Part shown: piece after piece, positions 40,631-48,975 of the stretch | Numbering within the stretch: the first letter of the stretch is position 1 | Layout of the letters: each line of letters begins with the position of its first letter | From: Rheinheimera sp. MMS21-TC3 | GTDB lineage: Bacteria; Pseudomonadota; Gammaproteobacteria; Enterobacterales; Alteromonadaceae | Length of the DNA: 64,000 nt | Assembly: GCF_032229285.1 (NCBI RefSeq) | Contig: NZ_CP135084.1 | Coordinates: 2,604,001-2,668,000 of the forward strand | Reading direction: 5' to 3' | The notes under the pieces: generated by a model | The model's input: the letters and a program-made list of their open reading frames with translations, nothing else | Databases searched by the model: none | Told to the model about the DNA's origin: nothing | Translations under genes and position numbers: made by a program

Positions 40631-41298
40631 TTTATATATTTGATTTAGACGACACCCTTTACAACGAGCGTCAATACGTCGAAAGCGGCTTGCATGCCGT
40701 TGCACGCTTTGCCGCGAAACGCTGGCTGCTCGACGAAGATACCAGCTACCAAACTATGCTGCAATTATTAGACTCACAAGGCCGCGGACGGATTTTTGAC
40801 GACTTACTGGCCCCACACAAGCTGGCAACTAAAGCTAATATCAAAGCTTGTGTTAGCCGCTACCGGCTGCATCAACCAGAAATAAGTATGCCGCAGGAAC
40901 ACCATGAGTTGCTACAAAAGCTACCAAAACCGCTTTATCTAGTTACCGATGGCAATAAAATCGTTCAGCAAAAAAAGGTTCAGGCACTGGGTATTGCGCA
41001 TTATTTTAAGCGAGTTTTCATAACTCACCGCTTTGGCATAAAACATGCAAAACCCTCTACCTATTGTTTTGAATTAATTAAAAAAACAGAACAATGTCAG
41101 TGGCATGATATCGTTTATATTGGGGATAACCCAGCGAAGGATTTTGTGAACTTAAATACATTGGGAGCAAATACAGTGAGAGTGCTAACTGGTGTACATA
41201 GAAACAAGCAAGTTTTGGCAGAATATGATGCAAAGCATCAGATCCAAAATTTAGATGATATATTCACGTTATGTAACAGGCTCAAGCATAATAAATAG
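40627..41298 (+). CDS. HAD-family hydrolase
   Basis: A 223-residue haloacid dehalogenase-type phosphatase. Motif I is FDLDDTLYN (nucleophile D6 region at the N-terminus), motif II PLYLVTDGN, motif III Lys in KHAKPSTY, and motif IV IVYIGDNPAKDF. The substrate is not evident; the coupled position after the ATP-grasp gene (GTGA overlap) suggests they act on the same small molecule or sugar phosphate. It ends the first tightly overlapping operon of the island; 131 bases without a gene follow. Confidence 0.85.
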   Translation: MIYIFDLDDTLYNERQYVESGLHAVARFAAKRWLLDEDTSYQTMLQLLDSQGRGRIFDDLLAPHKLATKANIKACVSRYRLHQPEISMPQEHHELLQKLPKPLYLVTDGNKIVQQKKVQALGIAHYFKRVFITHRFGIKHAKPSTYCFELIKKTEQCQWHDIVYIGDNPAKDFVNLNTLGANTVRVLTGVHRNKQVLAEYDAKHQIQNLDDIFTLCNRLKHNK

Positions 41299-41429
41299 CC
41301 CAACTAAAATTTTATTAAATCGAAAAAAATTTAAATAAATGTCGTCCGAAAAGAGAGCGCTCTAATGCTGTCTTTCCTTACGAAAATGCCAAGTAAGCAA
41401 TAAACTAACAATGAAAATGTAGGTTATAT

Positions 41430-42296
41430 ATGAAAGGTATTCTTTTGGCCGGAGGAAGTGGCAGCCGCCTCTACCCTATTACGCTTGGCATATCAAAGCA
41501 ACTGTTGCCTATTTACAACAAGCCAATGATTTATTATTCATTGTCTGTTCTGATGCTGGCTGGCATTAATGATATTTTACTCATCACCACCACAGAACAA
41601 CAGGCTGCTTTTCAGCGCTTGCTGGGCGATGGTGGCAGGTTTGGTATAAAGCTGCAATACGCCATTCAAGATAAACCTGAAGGCATCGCACAAGCATTTC
41701 TAATTGCAAAGCAATTTATCGGTCAGGATAGCGTTTGTCTGGTACTGGGCGATAACATCTTCTATGGACAAGGCTTTACCCCAATATTACGACGCGCTAA
41801 AACCCGATTACCCGGTGCAGTAATTTTTGGCTACAAGGTAAAAGATCCTGAGCGATTTGGAGTGGTGGAGTTTGATGAACAAAATAAGGTGCTTTCGGTC
41901 GAAGAAAAACCGGTACATCCTAAGTCTCCTTATGCTATTACCGGTTTGTATTTTTACGACAATCAGATTATTGGCATAGCGCAGAGCGTGACTCCTTCAG
42001 CAAGAGGCGAATTGGAAATCACCTCTGTAAATCAAGCCTATCTGGCTCAAAACCAACTAAAAATAGAACTGCTTGGTAGAGGCTTTGCGTGGCTTGACAC
42101 CGGCACTTATGACAGCCTGGCAGAAGCATCAGCCTTTGTCGAAACAATAGAAAAACGCCAGGGCGATCAAATCGCCTGCCTGGAAGAGATTGCCTATAAT
42201 AATGGGTGGCTAACATCGCAAGACATTGAAAAATGCCTGCGGGACATACCGGAAGGCAGTTATAAAAATTATTTAACTGAAACGATTTTTTGCTAA
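41430..42296 (+). CDS. rmlA: Glucose-1-phosphate thymidylyltransferase RmlA
   Basis: A 288-residue nucleotidyltransferase that makes dTDP-glucose. The signature [20 protein letters not shown] and [20 protein letters not shown] are characteristic, with [15 protein letters not shown] and [12 protein letters not shown] later. Length is normal. No rmlB, rmlC or rmlD is in the window. The likely user of the product here is the WecE-like aminotransferase at 45908-47053, provided a dTDP-glucose 4,6-dehydratase exists elsewhere. The gene is preceded by a 131-base gap with a short palindrome (AGAGCGCTCT) of unknown meaning. Confidence 0.95.
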   Translation: MKGILLAGGSGSRLYPITLGISKQLLPIYNKPMIYYSLSVLMLAGINDILLITTTEQQAAFQRLLGDGGRFGIKLQYAIQDKPEGIAQAFLIAKQFIGQDSVCLVLGDNIFYGQGFTPILRRAKTRLPGAVIFGYKVKDPERFGVVEFDEQNKVLSVEEKPVHPKSPYAITGLYFYDNQIIGIAQSVTPSARGELEITSVNQAYLAQNQLKIELLGRGFAWLDTGTYDSLAEASAFVETIEKRQGDQIACLEEIAYNNGWLTSQDIEKCLRDIPEGSYKNYLTETIFC

Positions 42297-42372
42297 TACA
42301 GCCATCGCATGCTCTGCAATTCATATTTCAGATACCACAATGCGAAATAACCTTAATAATAAGAAGCATAGA

Positions 42373-43281
42373 ATGGAAAATATATATATTTACGGCACCG
42401 GCAGCAAAGCACTAAAATTCTTGCCTGCCTTGGCATTAAAGTACCAGATCATCGGTTTTCTGGACAGCGATCTAACACGCAAGGGGCAGTTTCTGCTAGG
42501 CGTTGAAATTTTCCATCCGTCATCACTGCCGGTCATCCATTATGATCATATAGTGATTGCCAGCAGCTATATTGACGAAATAAATAAAACCCTGCTCGAC
42601 AACAACTTAAAAGCTGGTATCCTTATCGAACAGCTGCCAAATATCCTTCAGCTAAACAAAGACTATACACAGCTGGAAAATCACTACCGAGAGCAAAGCA
42701 CCGAATATATCCCACGTATCCCGTTATTGCAGCAGCATATTGAACAAGCTAGGCTGATAACCGATCGGCAGGAGCTTCTGCAACTTCTTCCTAAAGGTGG
42801 CACTGTAGCAGAATTGGGCGTTGCAAATGGAGACTACACAAAACAAATTCTGAACATAAGCGCACCGAAAAAACTACACTTGATCGATATATGGCAGTCG
42901 GAGCGCTACAACGAAACACTGTTCCAGAATGTATGCAAAAAATTCGGCGCTGAACTGTCAAAAGGTCAGGTACAAATCCATCGCAAATTATCAGTTGAAG
43001 CAGCCGACGATTTTCCAGACCATTATTTTGATTGGATTTACATCGACACAACGCATTGTTACAAAGGTACCAAAGCAGAGCTTGAAACCTATGCAAGTAA
43101 AATAAAGCCTGGTGGCATCATCGCAGGCCATGATTACACTATGGGGAATTGGAATAGTCAGTTCAGGTATGGCGTTATGGAAGCAGTGCATGAATTTTGT
43201 GTGAAACAAGGCTGGCGAATTAAATATATGACGATGGATTTAAGCGAAAATCAGAGCTTTGCCATAGAAAAAATCAACTGA
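42373..43281 (+). CDS. Rossmann-methyltransferase fusion protein
   Basis: About 302 residues. Residues 1-90 are a Rossmann-like module (IYIYGTGSKALKFL, GFLDSDLTRKG, IVIASSYIDEI). The rest is a class I SAM-dependent methyltransferase (about 125-302) with motif I VAELGVANGDYT, HLIDIWQ, WIYIDTTHCYKG and KPGGIIAGHDYTMGNW, similar to the Methyltransf_24 group. Probably methylates a sugar or sugar nucleotide. ATG at 42373 with AGAAG upstream is preferred to an ATG 11 codons earlier (42340), which has no ribosome-binding sequence. Confidence 0.82.
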   Translation: MENIYIYGTGSKALKFLPALALKYQIIGFLDSDLTRKGQFLLGVEIFHPSSLPVIHYDHIVIASSYIDEINKTLLDNNLKAGILIEQLPNILQLNKDYTQLENHYREQSTEYIPRIPLLQQHIEQARLITDRQELLQLLPKGGTVAELGVANGDYTKQILNISAPKKLHLIDIWQSERYNETLFQNVCKKFGAELSKGQVQIHRKLSVEAADDFPDHYFDWIYIDTTHCYKGTKAELETYASKIKPGGIIAGHDYTMGNWNSQFRYGVMEAVHEFCVKQGWRIKYMTMDLSENQSFAIEKIN

Positions 43282-43294
43282 GAGGCTCGCAACC

Positions 43295-45001
43295 ATGCCA
43301 GGTATTTTCGGTCTTAGCTTACACAACACAGACGGTCGGCTCCATTTTACTGCAATGACTCAGAAAATGCGATTGCTGCCAACAATCCATATTAAATCTA
43401 TCAGCGAAAGTCCGGAATTTTGCTGCGCAACCAGCCATATTGCACTTTTTGCTCATCACGATGTGATAAACAGCGACGTTCAATGCTGGTTTGATGGCGA
43501 GCTCTACCAAACAGCCCATTCTAAACCTGATAACGCCCCCGTGCCCGAACCAGCTGAACAGTTGCGCAATGCCTATCTGGCTGGCGAGCTGGCTTCATTT
43601 CTGCGAGCGGCCGATGGTGCTTTTAATGCTGTAATTTATGATATGTCGCAAGACAAAGTGCTGCTTATCGCCGACAGATATGGCATGCGAAACCTGTACT
43701 ATCAGAAAAGTTCTGCGGGTTTATGCTTCGCAGCAGAGGTCAAAGCTATTCTTGCTGCCCGCCTGGCGGTAACAGAACTTGCACAATTATCATTCGATTG
43801 TTTTATGGAACTGGGTTACTTACTGGAAGATCATACCTGGTTTAATAACATTAAATTACTCCCACCTGCCACTATTCTTGAATTTGATAAGCGACAGAAT
43901 AAAAGCCGCCTGCAACGCTACTGGGAATGGTCGGAAATAAAGCAACAGAAACTGAGCTTTGATGACGCTGTCGATCAGGCTGCAGAACTTATGCTCGAAT
44001 CTGTAAAAAGACGTTTTAACCCGAACAGTAGCCAGGGGGTGTCTTTAAGTGGTGGCTTGGATTCAAGATTTATTCTGGCTTGTATTCACAAACTATGGCC
44101 TGATTATCCGGGGCAGGCATATACTTTTGGCACCGAGGAATGTGCAGACATTACGATTTCTAAAGAAGTCATCCGACAAATACCAAACTGGAAACATCAT
44201 ATTAGTCTATTTACTGCCGACAATTGGTTCTCTCCAAGAATACAAAAAGTGTTAATGACCGATGGAATGCTAGATATGCAGCATATGCACGGCAGTGAGT
44301 TCCTGCAGTTGCTTAATTATAAAATAGATATGAACGGCTATGCTGGAGATGCAATACTTGGAGGAAGTTTTCTGGATGCAAAATCTTGTGACCAACGTAT
44401 TACACCTGCATTAGCCAGGCGCTTTTATGGTGCGTTCACTGAATATTGTGACCTTAATGACACAATTTATGATTTACCACACTTTGAACCTCACCTTTAT
44501 ATGAACCGTATCAGGCGTCTTACCCAAATGGGTGTGGTCAATAGCCAGTTTGATTTGGAAATAAGACGTCCTTTTATGTCAAACAATTTACTTGAATTCG
44601 TATTTAGTATTCCTGACCATTACCGTTTAAACAACAAACTTTACGGCACCCTGCTAAGCCGTCATTTTCCTAAGTTTTACCGTAACATACGCTGGCAGAA
44701 AACTGGCTGGCCGATATCGGAACAATGCCCTGCAGGCACTGCAGCTGTATCAGGTATAGCCCCACCTGATTTCGGTAAACTCCAGGCATATATCAATTAT
44801 GAAAATTTAATTAGACAACCTGATGCCGTTGCATCCCTGACAAGGCTACTGAATAACCCCAATGCGCTCTGGCGCCAACTAACAGACGTAGATTATTATA
44901 GAGAATTTTTCATTCCGCATATTTATGCAAATCTGAACAGATGCAATAAAATACTTAGATTAGCCACTGTAGAAATATATCTACAGAACACAAAAAACTA
45001 A
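43295..45001 (+). CDS. Asparagine-synthetase-like protein lacking the glutaminase Cys
   Basis: A 568-residue AsnB homologue. The N-terminal Ntn-hydrolase-like domain starts MPGIFGL; in true AsnB the second residue is the nucleophile Cys (MCGIFG), here Pro, so glutamine cannot be used as nitrogen donor by the known mechanism. The C-terminal ATP-pyrophosphatase domain is intact with the PPi loop SGGLDS at about 252-257 and TFGTEECADITI. Such proteins can act as amide-forming synthetases, as beta-lactam synthetase does. In this cluster the acceptor may be a sugar acid; not shown by sequence. Confidence 0.82.
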   Translation: MPGIFGLSLHNTDGRLHFTAMTQKMRLLPTIHIKSISESPEFCCATSHIALFAHHDVINSDVQCWFDGELYQTAHSKPDNAPVPEPAEQLRNAYLAGELASFLRAADGAFNAVIYDMSQDKVLLIADRYGMRNLYYQKSSAGLCFAAEVKAILAARLAVTELAQLSFDCFMELGYLLEDHTWFNNIKLLPPATILEFDKRQNKSRLQRYWEWSEIKQQKLSFDDAVDQAAELMLESVKRRFNPNSSQGVSLSGGLDSRFILACIHKLWPDYPGQAYTFGTEECADITISKEVIRQIPNWKHHISLFTADNWFSPRIQKVLMTDGMLDMQHMHGSEFLQLLNYKIDMNGYAGDAILGGSFLDAKSCDQRITPALARRFYGAFTEYCDLNDTIYDLPHFEPHLYMNRIRRLTQMGVVNSQFDLEIRRPFMSNNLLEFVFSIPDHYRLNNKLYGTLLSRHFPKFYRNIRWQKTGWPISEQCPAGTAAVSGIAPPDFGKLQAYINYENLIRQPDAVASLTRLLNNPNALWRQLTDVDYYREFFIPHIYANLNRCNKILRLATVEIYLQNTKN

Positions 45002-45049
45002 CCATCAATAAAAAATTACATAAAAAAACATTCAACCAGAGTATTGTAT

Positions 45050-45876
45050 ATGACAGAATCCGAGAAATTTTTAAATGTCATGATTAGGAAAGAATCACTC
45101 AGTTTTTTCGGAGTACAAGATGAAAACATCCTAACTAACATATGCGCTATCTGGCACAACGACAGAAACAAACATTGGCGCTGGAACGAAGTTGAACAAT
45201 ACGATGACCATAAAGGAAAAATACTTGATATGGCAGCTGGTGTAGGAACATTCTTACTCTACGGCTTGCATCAGGGATATGATATCTATGGGATTTAGCC
45301 AGAACAATGGAAGATAGATTACATCAATAAAAAATAAAAGAGAATAAATACCCACAATGGTACAACGAAAGAATAATTCAAGCTATAGGCGAAAGCATCC
45401 CATTCCCTGATAACCATTTCGATTACGTGACATCTTATCAAACTATAGAACATGTCTAAGATGTAGAAAAGTGCCTTTCTGAAATGTTAAGGGTATTAAA
45501 ACCGGGAGGAAAATTAAGAATAAATGCACCTGACTACAGAGGTTGGTTCGAACCTCATTATCTGCTACCTTTTTTGCCAACAATGAACCGACAGCTGGCT
45601 AGAATTTATTTAACACTGTTACGCCGGCCAACTTCTGGTCTCGATAGTCTGAACTGGACCACAACACCAAAGCTGCTGCAGTATCTGAACCAATATCGGA
45701 ATATCAGCTATCTGGATCTGACGCAGTTATACAATGAACGCGCTATCACCAAAATCCAGCAGGATTATAAAGTATCGATACTGCTAGCCAAACTAATTAA
45801 TTGGTTAAAACAAGCCAAGCGAATGTTCAAACAAGAACAATACATCAACCTGGTTATCAGAAAGTCAACAAACTAA
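45050..45876 (+). pseudogene. Broken class I methyltransferase
   Basis: Two open pieces read as one SAM-dependent methyltransferase once damage is repaired. The first (45050-45298) contains motif I ILDMAAGVGTFLLYGL. The last (to 45876) contains LRVLKPGGKLRINAPDYR and EPHYLLPFLP. Between them are a TAG at 45296-45298, a one-base loss in the A run 45329-45334 (two frames must be joined there), and a TAA at 45457-45459 inside a YQTIEHV-stop-DVEKCL stretch. Everything else in the gap still reads like the family, so the decay looks recent, unless sequence errors explain it. Confidence 0.85.
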
Positions 45877-45907
45877 AACCAAGTATAAGCTAGTACACTG
45901 GTTCAAG

Positions 45908-47053
45908 TCAGGACGATTTCAGTAAGCTGGTAAGGACCTCAGTTACCCGCTCTTGTTGTGTCTGGCTGATCCCTATCCACAAGGGTAACCGGATAATCCG
46001 GTCGGACAGAGAATCGGTCATCGCCATGTCACCATGCACCCGGCCCAGCCGTTGACCAGCCGGAGAAGAGTGCAAAGGTACATAATGAAATACTGTACTG
46101 ATTTGCTGCGCTTTTAACCCATTGATCACAGCCTGTCGATCCTGATGATCCGGCAGTAGAATATAGTACATATGGGCATTGTGCTGGCATTCGGCAGGGA
46201 TAATTGGCCGGCGTAACAAACCTTCAGTCTCAAGAGGCTCCAGCAGCTGATGATAAAAGTCCCAAGACGACAACCGCCGTTGCGTAATGCTATCCGCCTC
46301 TTGCAACTGCGCCCATAAAAACGCGGCAATAAGCTCCCCCGGTAAAAATGAAGAGCCTGTGCTTTGCCAGGTATACTTGTCAACTTCCCCACGAAAAAAC
46401 CGACTGCGATCCGTACCTTTTTCACGAATAATCTCCGCATGCCGGACAAAATCTTCCCGGTTCACCAGCAGCGCACCTCCCTCGCCGGAAATGACGTTTT
46501 TAGTTTCATGAAAACTGTAAGCACCCAGATCACCAATACTGCCTAACACCTTGCCTTTGTAGCTGGCCATCACGCCCTGTGCGGCATCCTCAACTACCAA
46601 TAAACCATGCCGGCAGGCGATTGCCATAATTTTATCCATCTCACAGGCAACCCCAGCATAATGCACAGGTACAATTGCCCTTGTCCTAGACGTGATGGCA
46701 TCCTCTATCAGCTTTTCATCAATATTCAGGGTATCGGGTCTGATATCAACGAAAACAGGTACTGCACCGCGCAAAACAAAGGCATTGGCGGTCGACACAA
46801 AAGTGTATGACGGCATAATAACTTCATCACCCGGCTGGATCTCCAACAGTAAAGCTGCCATTTCCAGAGCCGCCGTACATGAATTAGTTAATAAAGCAGA
46901 TTTTGATCCAGTAGTATGTTCAAGCCACTTATGACAGAAAGAGGTAAACCTCCCATCCCCAGATAACTGCCCTTTATGATGTGATTCTGATATGAAATGG
47001 AGCTCCTTGCCAGTCATATAGGGACGGTTAAAAGGAATTATATCGTTACACAT
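45908..47053 (-). CDS. wecE: dTDP-4-amino-4,6-dideoxygalactose transaminase, WecE-like
   Basis: A 381-residue PLP aminotransferase of the DegT/DnrJ/EryC1 family, closest in style to WecE/RffA, which makes dTDP-Fuc4N from dTDP-4-keto-6-deoxyglucose. Conserved parts: IPFNRPYMTGKEL near the N-terminus, LTNSCTAALEMAALLL, EVIMPSYTFVSTANAFVLRG, VVEDAAQGVMASYKGK, and the PLP lysine about K185 (YSFHETKNVISGEGG). It is convergent with the methyltransferase pseudogene. It follows a formyltransferase-like gene by an eight-base overlap, in one operon with a WecF-like gene. Confidence 0.9.
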   Translation of the reverse strand: MCNDIIPFNRPYMTGKELHFISESHHKGQLSGDGRFTSFCHKWLEHTTGSKSALLTNSCTAALEMAALLLEIQPGDEVIMPSYTFVSTANAFVLRGAVPVFVDIRPDTLNIDEKLIEDAITSRTRAIVPVHYAGVACEMDKIMAIACRHGLLVVEDAAQGVMASYKGKVLGSIGDLGAYSFHETKNVISGEGGALLVNREDFVRHAEIIREKGTDRSRFFRGEVDKYTWQSTGSSFLPGELIAAFLWAQLQEADSITQRRLSSWDFYHQLLEPLETEGLLRRPIIPAECQHNAHMYYILLPDHQDRQAVINGLKAQQISTVFHYVPLHSSPAGQRLGRVHGDMAMTDSLSDRIIRLPLWIGISQTQQERVTEVLTSLLKSS

Positions 47054-47969
47054 GGTAATACCTACCGTTATTTGAAAAAAATCTAGTCCTAATACTTAAA
47101 TCTCTTATTTCACTAAGATCTGAAAAATTTTCTATTTTAATTAATTTGACTAACCCTGAACCACATATAACTACAGGCTTTTTATCTGAAAAAAAAAGAA
47201 TTTTACCTATATTCTTCTCCCTTCGCACAATGTTAACATCTTCAAAAACAACACATTCTACCACTCTAACTAATTTGCCATTCATAAATGATTTTGCACC
47301 AGCATAAGGATAACCTACTGAGTCGCAAAACCTTGATATAAACTCAGAACTTTCGCTCCAATCTATAAAATAGTCATAATCATCACGCCACACACTGTAT
47401 GAAGCATATTCAGAAGACTGGGCAATACCGAGGATATTTTCACCTGAAAGCATTTTTTCGAGAAGAAAAACCACAATCTCAACATAAATTTCTATCGAAA
47501 GCTTAATTGCATCGCAAACCTTAATTGGGTAATCAACAAACCTTGATTTACAAATAATAACATCACCAGAATCCGCATCATTATCCGCAAAAATAGCCGA
47601 GACTGAAATTTCTTTATCCTTATTCAATAAAGCAGTTACCAAAGGATTGAATCCTCTATAAGCTGGCAGCTTAGAGTCATGGAGAACAATAAGGTTTTTG
47701 TTACACGAAATTAACCAGCGCCAACCAATACAAATTCTGTAAAAGTAATCATCATCACTTGCTAAACAAGGTTCAGCTCCTCGGCTGTAGAAAGGCAAGT
47801 CATATTCAACGCATACAGACTTAATTTCTTCAAAAAAATCATTTGAAACACCTAAATCCCTTCCAATAACGACATAAGATATTATTCGGCGATAGTAGGC
47901 AAGAGATGCTCTTAAAACATGTAAGCCTTTTTCGCCAACGACAAATAGCGCTACTCTAACATCAGTCAT
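47046..47969 (-). CDS. Formyltransferase-like protein, possible Fuc4N N-formyltransferase
   Basis: About 307 residues. The middle part resembles the methionyl-tRNA/sugar formyltransferase core: LHDSKLPAYRGFNPLVTALL, with the catalytic His at about H97, and FADNDADSGDVI, with the catalytic Asp at about D133. The Asn that usually stands two residues before the His is replaced by Val, so activity is uncertain. Position between the WecE-like and WecF-like genes, where enterobacteria use acetyltransferase WecD, suggests it acylates dTDP-Fuc4N. The ATG at 47967-47969 has GAGG six bases upstream and overlaps the upstream gene by eight bases. AT-rich. Confidence 0.65.
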   Translation of the reverse strand: MTDVRVALFVVGEKGLHVLRASLAYYRRIISYVVIGRDLGVSNDFFEEIKSVCVEYDLPFYSRGAEPCLASDDDYFYRICIGWRWLISCNKNLIVLHDSKLPAYRGFNPLVTALLNKDKEISVSAIFADNDADSGDVIICKSRFVDYPIKVCDAIKLSIEIYVEIVVFLLEKMLSGENILGIAQSSEYASYSVWRDDYDYFIDWSESSEFISRFCDSVGYPYAGAKSFMNGKLVRVVECVVFEDVNIVRREKNIGKILFFSDKKPVVICGSGLVKLIKIENFSDLSEIRDLSIRTRFFSNNGRYYHV

Positions 47970-48975
47970 TAAAAACCTCGTACCACTGCGCAATTAGATT
48001 TTCAATGCTATGTATTGCGTAAACAATTTCATCGTTGCAATTTCGTTCTATTAGGTTTAACCCTTCAGGACTAAAGTCATTAAAATCATTAACCTCAATA
48101 CCCTGACTTAAAAAATAAAACCATTGCGCTGTATTTTTCTTAATATATAACTTTTTTCCATACCCTAACAAATGTATTGAAACTCCCATAGCCTGCTGCC
48201 TATCATGATTAAAAACACCTACATCAATAGCCCTCAAAAAACTCCGATATTTATCCCATGACATATAATTGGTTATTGGTTTAAAAGAATCTCCCAACTT
48301 ACGCTCACCATAGGATATAACTTTACTCGCGTAATCAAGATCACCATATGATAAAGGAACATAAAAATCACAATTACTCCAAGAGTAAAAAGAAATTTTT
48401 TCTATAATTTCAAAATGATTATTTGAGGATGAGGCAGAATTCCCTAACAAAAAACTCATCTTTGAATTACCATTTACAGCATGGTCAATTATAATTTCGG
48501 AATCATGAATAACATTGCTAGAATACATAAGACATCTGTAATGTTTACCTTGTGCACCGTAAAGTTCTCTGACATATTCAATATCCTTCGGAATATATGT
48601 CACTAGTCCTTTAACGTTTTTGATTACAATATGTCGACTATCACTATGTCTTTCGGGAAAGTAAAAATCCCCGCCCCACATAACCCAATAACTTTTTTCT
48701 AAAAGCATAGACTCACGTATAAGCAACTGATCAATTTTATCCCGCCATAAACCATGAAGAATAATTTTCCTGGCGTCTTGCATATAAGCCGCTAAAGTCG
48801 TGAAAATATCTTCATCTGTATGTAAAAATTCAACACCATGACTAGGAGTCAGACCGAACAGATACTTCTCACTAGTAATAAAAACATATTTGTGTTGCCC
48901 CCGGCCGAAATGCTTGTCAACGAAATCGATAAACGGTGAGAGAAACTTTTCTGGCGTCATCACATGCAATATCAT
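47962..48975 (-). CDS. WecF-like 4-amino-fucosyltransferase (GT56)
   Basis: A 337-residue protein similar in pattern to WecF (TDP-Fuc4NAc:lipid II transferase): WVMWGGDFYFPE where WecF has WHIWGADLY, FLLGNSASSSNNHFEII where WecF has VGNSGDRSNEH, YVPLSYGDLDYASKV, and DVGVFNHDRQQAMG near the C-terminus. It would move the 4-amino-4,6-dideoxygalactose derivative onto a growing glycan. It overlaps its upstream neighbour by an ATGA and its downstream neighbour by eight bases. Acceptor and exact sugar are inferred. Confidence 0.8.
   Translation of the reverse strand: MILHVMTPEKFLSPFIDFVDKHFGRGQHKYVFITSEKYLFGLTPSHGVEFLHTDEDIFTTLAAYMQDARKIILHGLWRDKIDQLLIRESMLLEKSYWVMWGGDFYFPERHSDSRHIVIKNVKGLVTYIPKDIEYVRELYGAQGKHYRCLMYSSNVIHDSEIIIDHAVNGNSKMSFLLGNSASSSNNHFEIIEKISFYSWSNCDFYVPLSYGDLDYASKVISYGERKLGDSFKPITNYMSWDKYRSFLRAIDVGVFNHDRQQAMGVSIHLLGYGKKLYIKKNTAQWFYFLSQGIEVNDFNDFSPEGLNLIERNCNDEIVYAIHSIENLIAQWYEVFND

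Noticed and set aside
41350-41360. AGAGCGCTCT palindrome before rmlA as a regulatory site or insertion mark
   Set aside because: Only ten bases, with no second copy seen and no known factor; it may be chance.
41430-42296. rmlA as part of a dTDP-rhamnose operon
   Set aside because: No rmlB, rmlC or rmlD lies nearby; the WecE-like gene offers a better use for dTDP-glucose in this window.
45877-45907. Hairpin between the convergent methyltransferase pseudogene and the WecE-like gene
   Set aside because: Only five outer bases pair cleanly and no T run is present.
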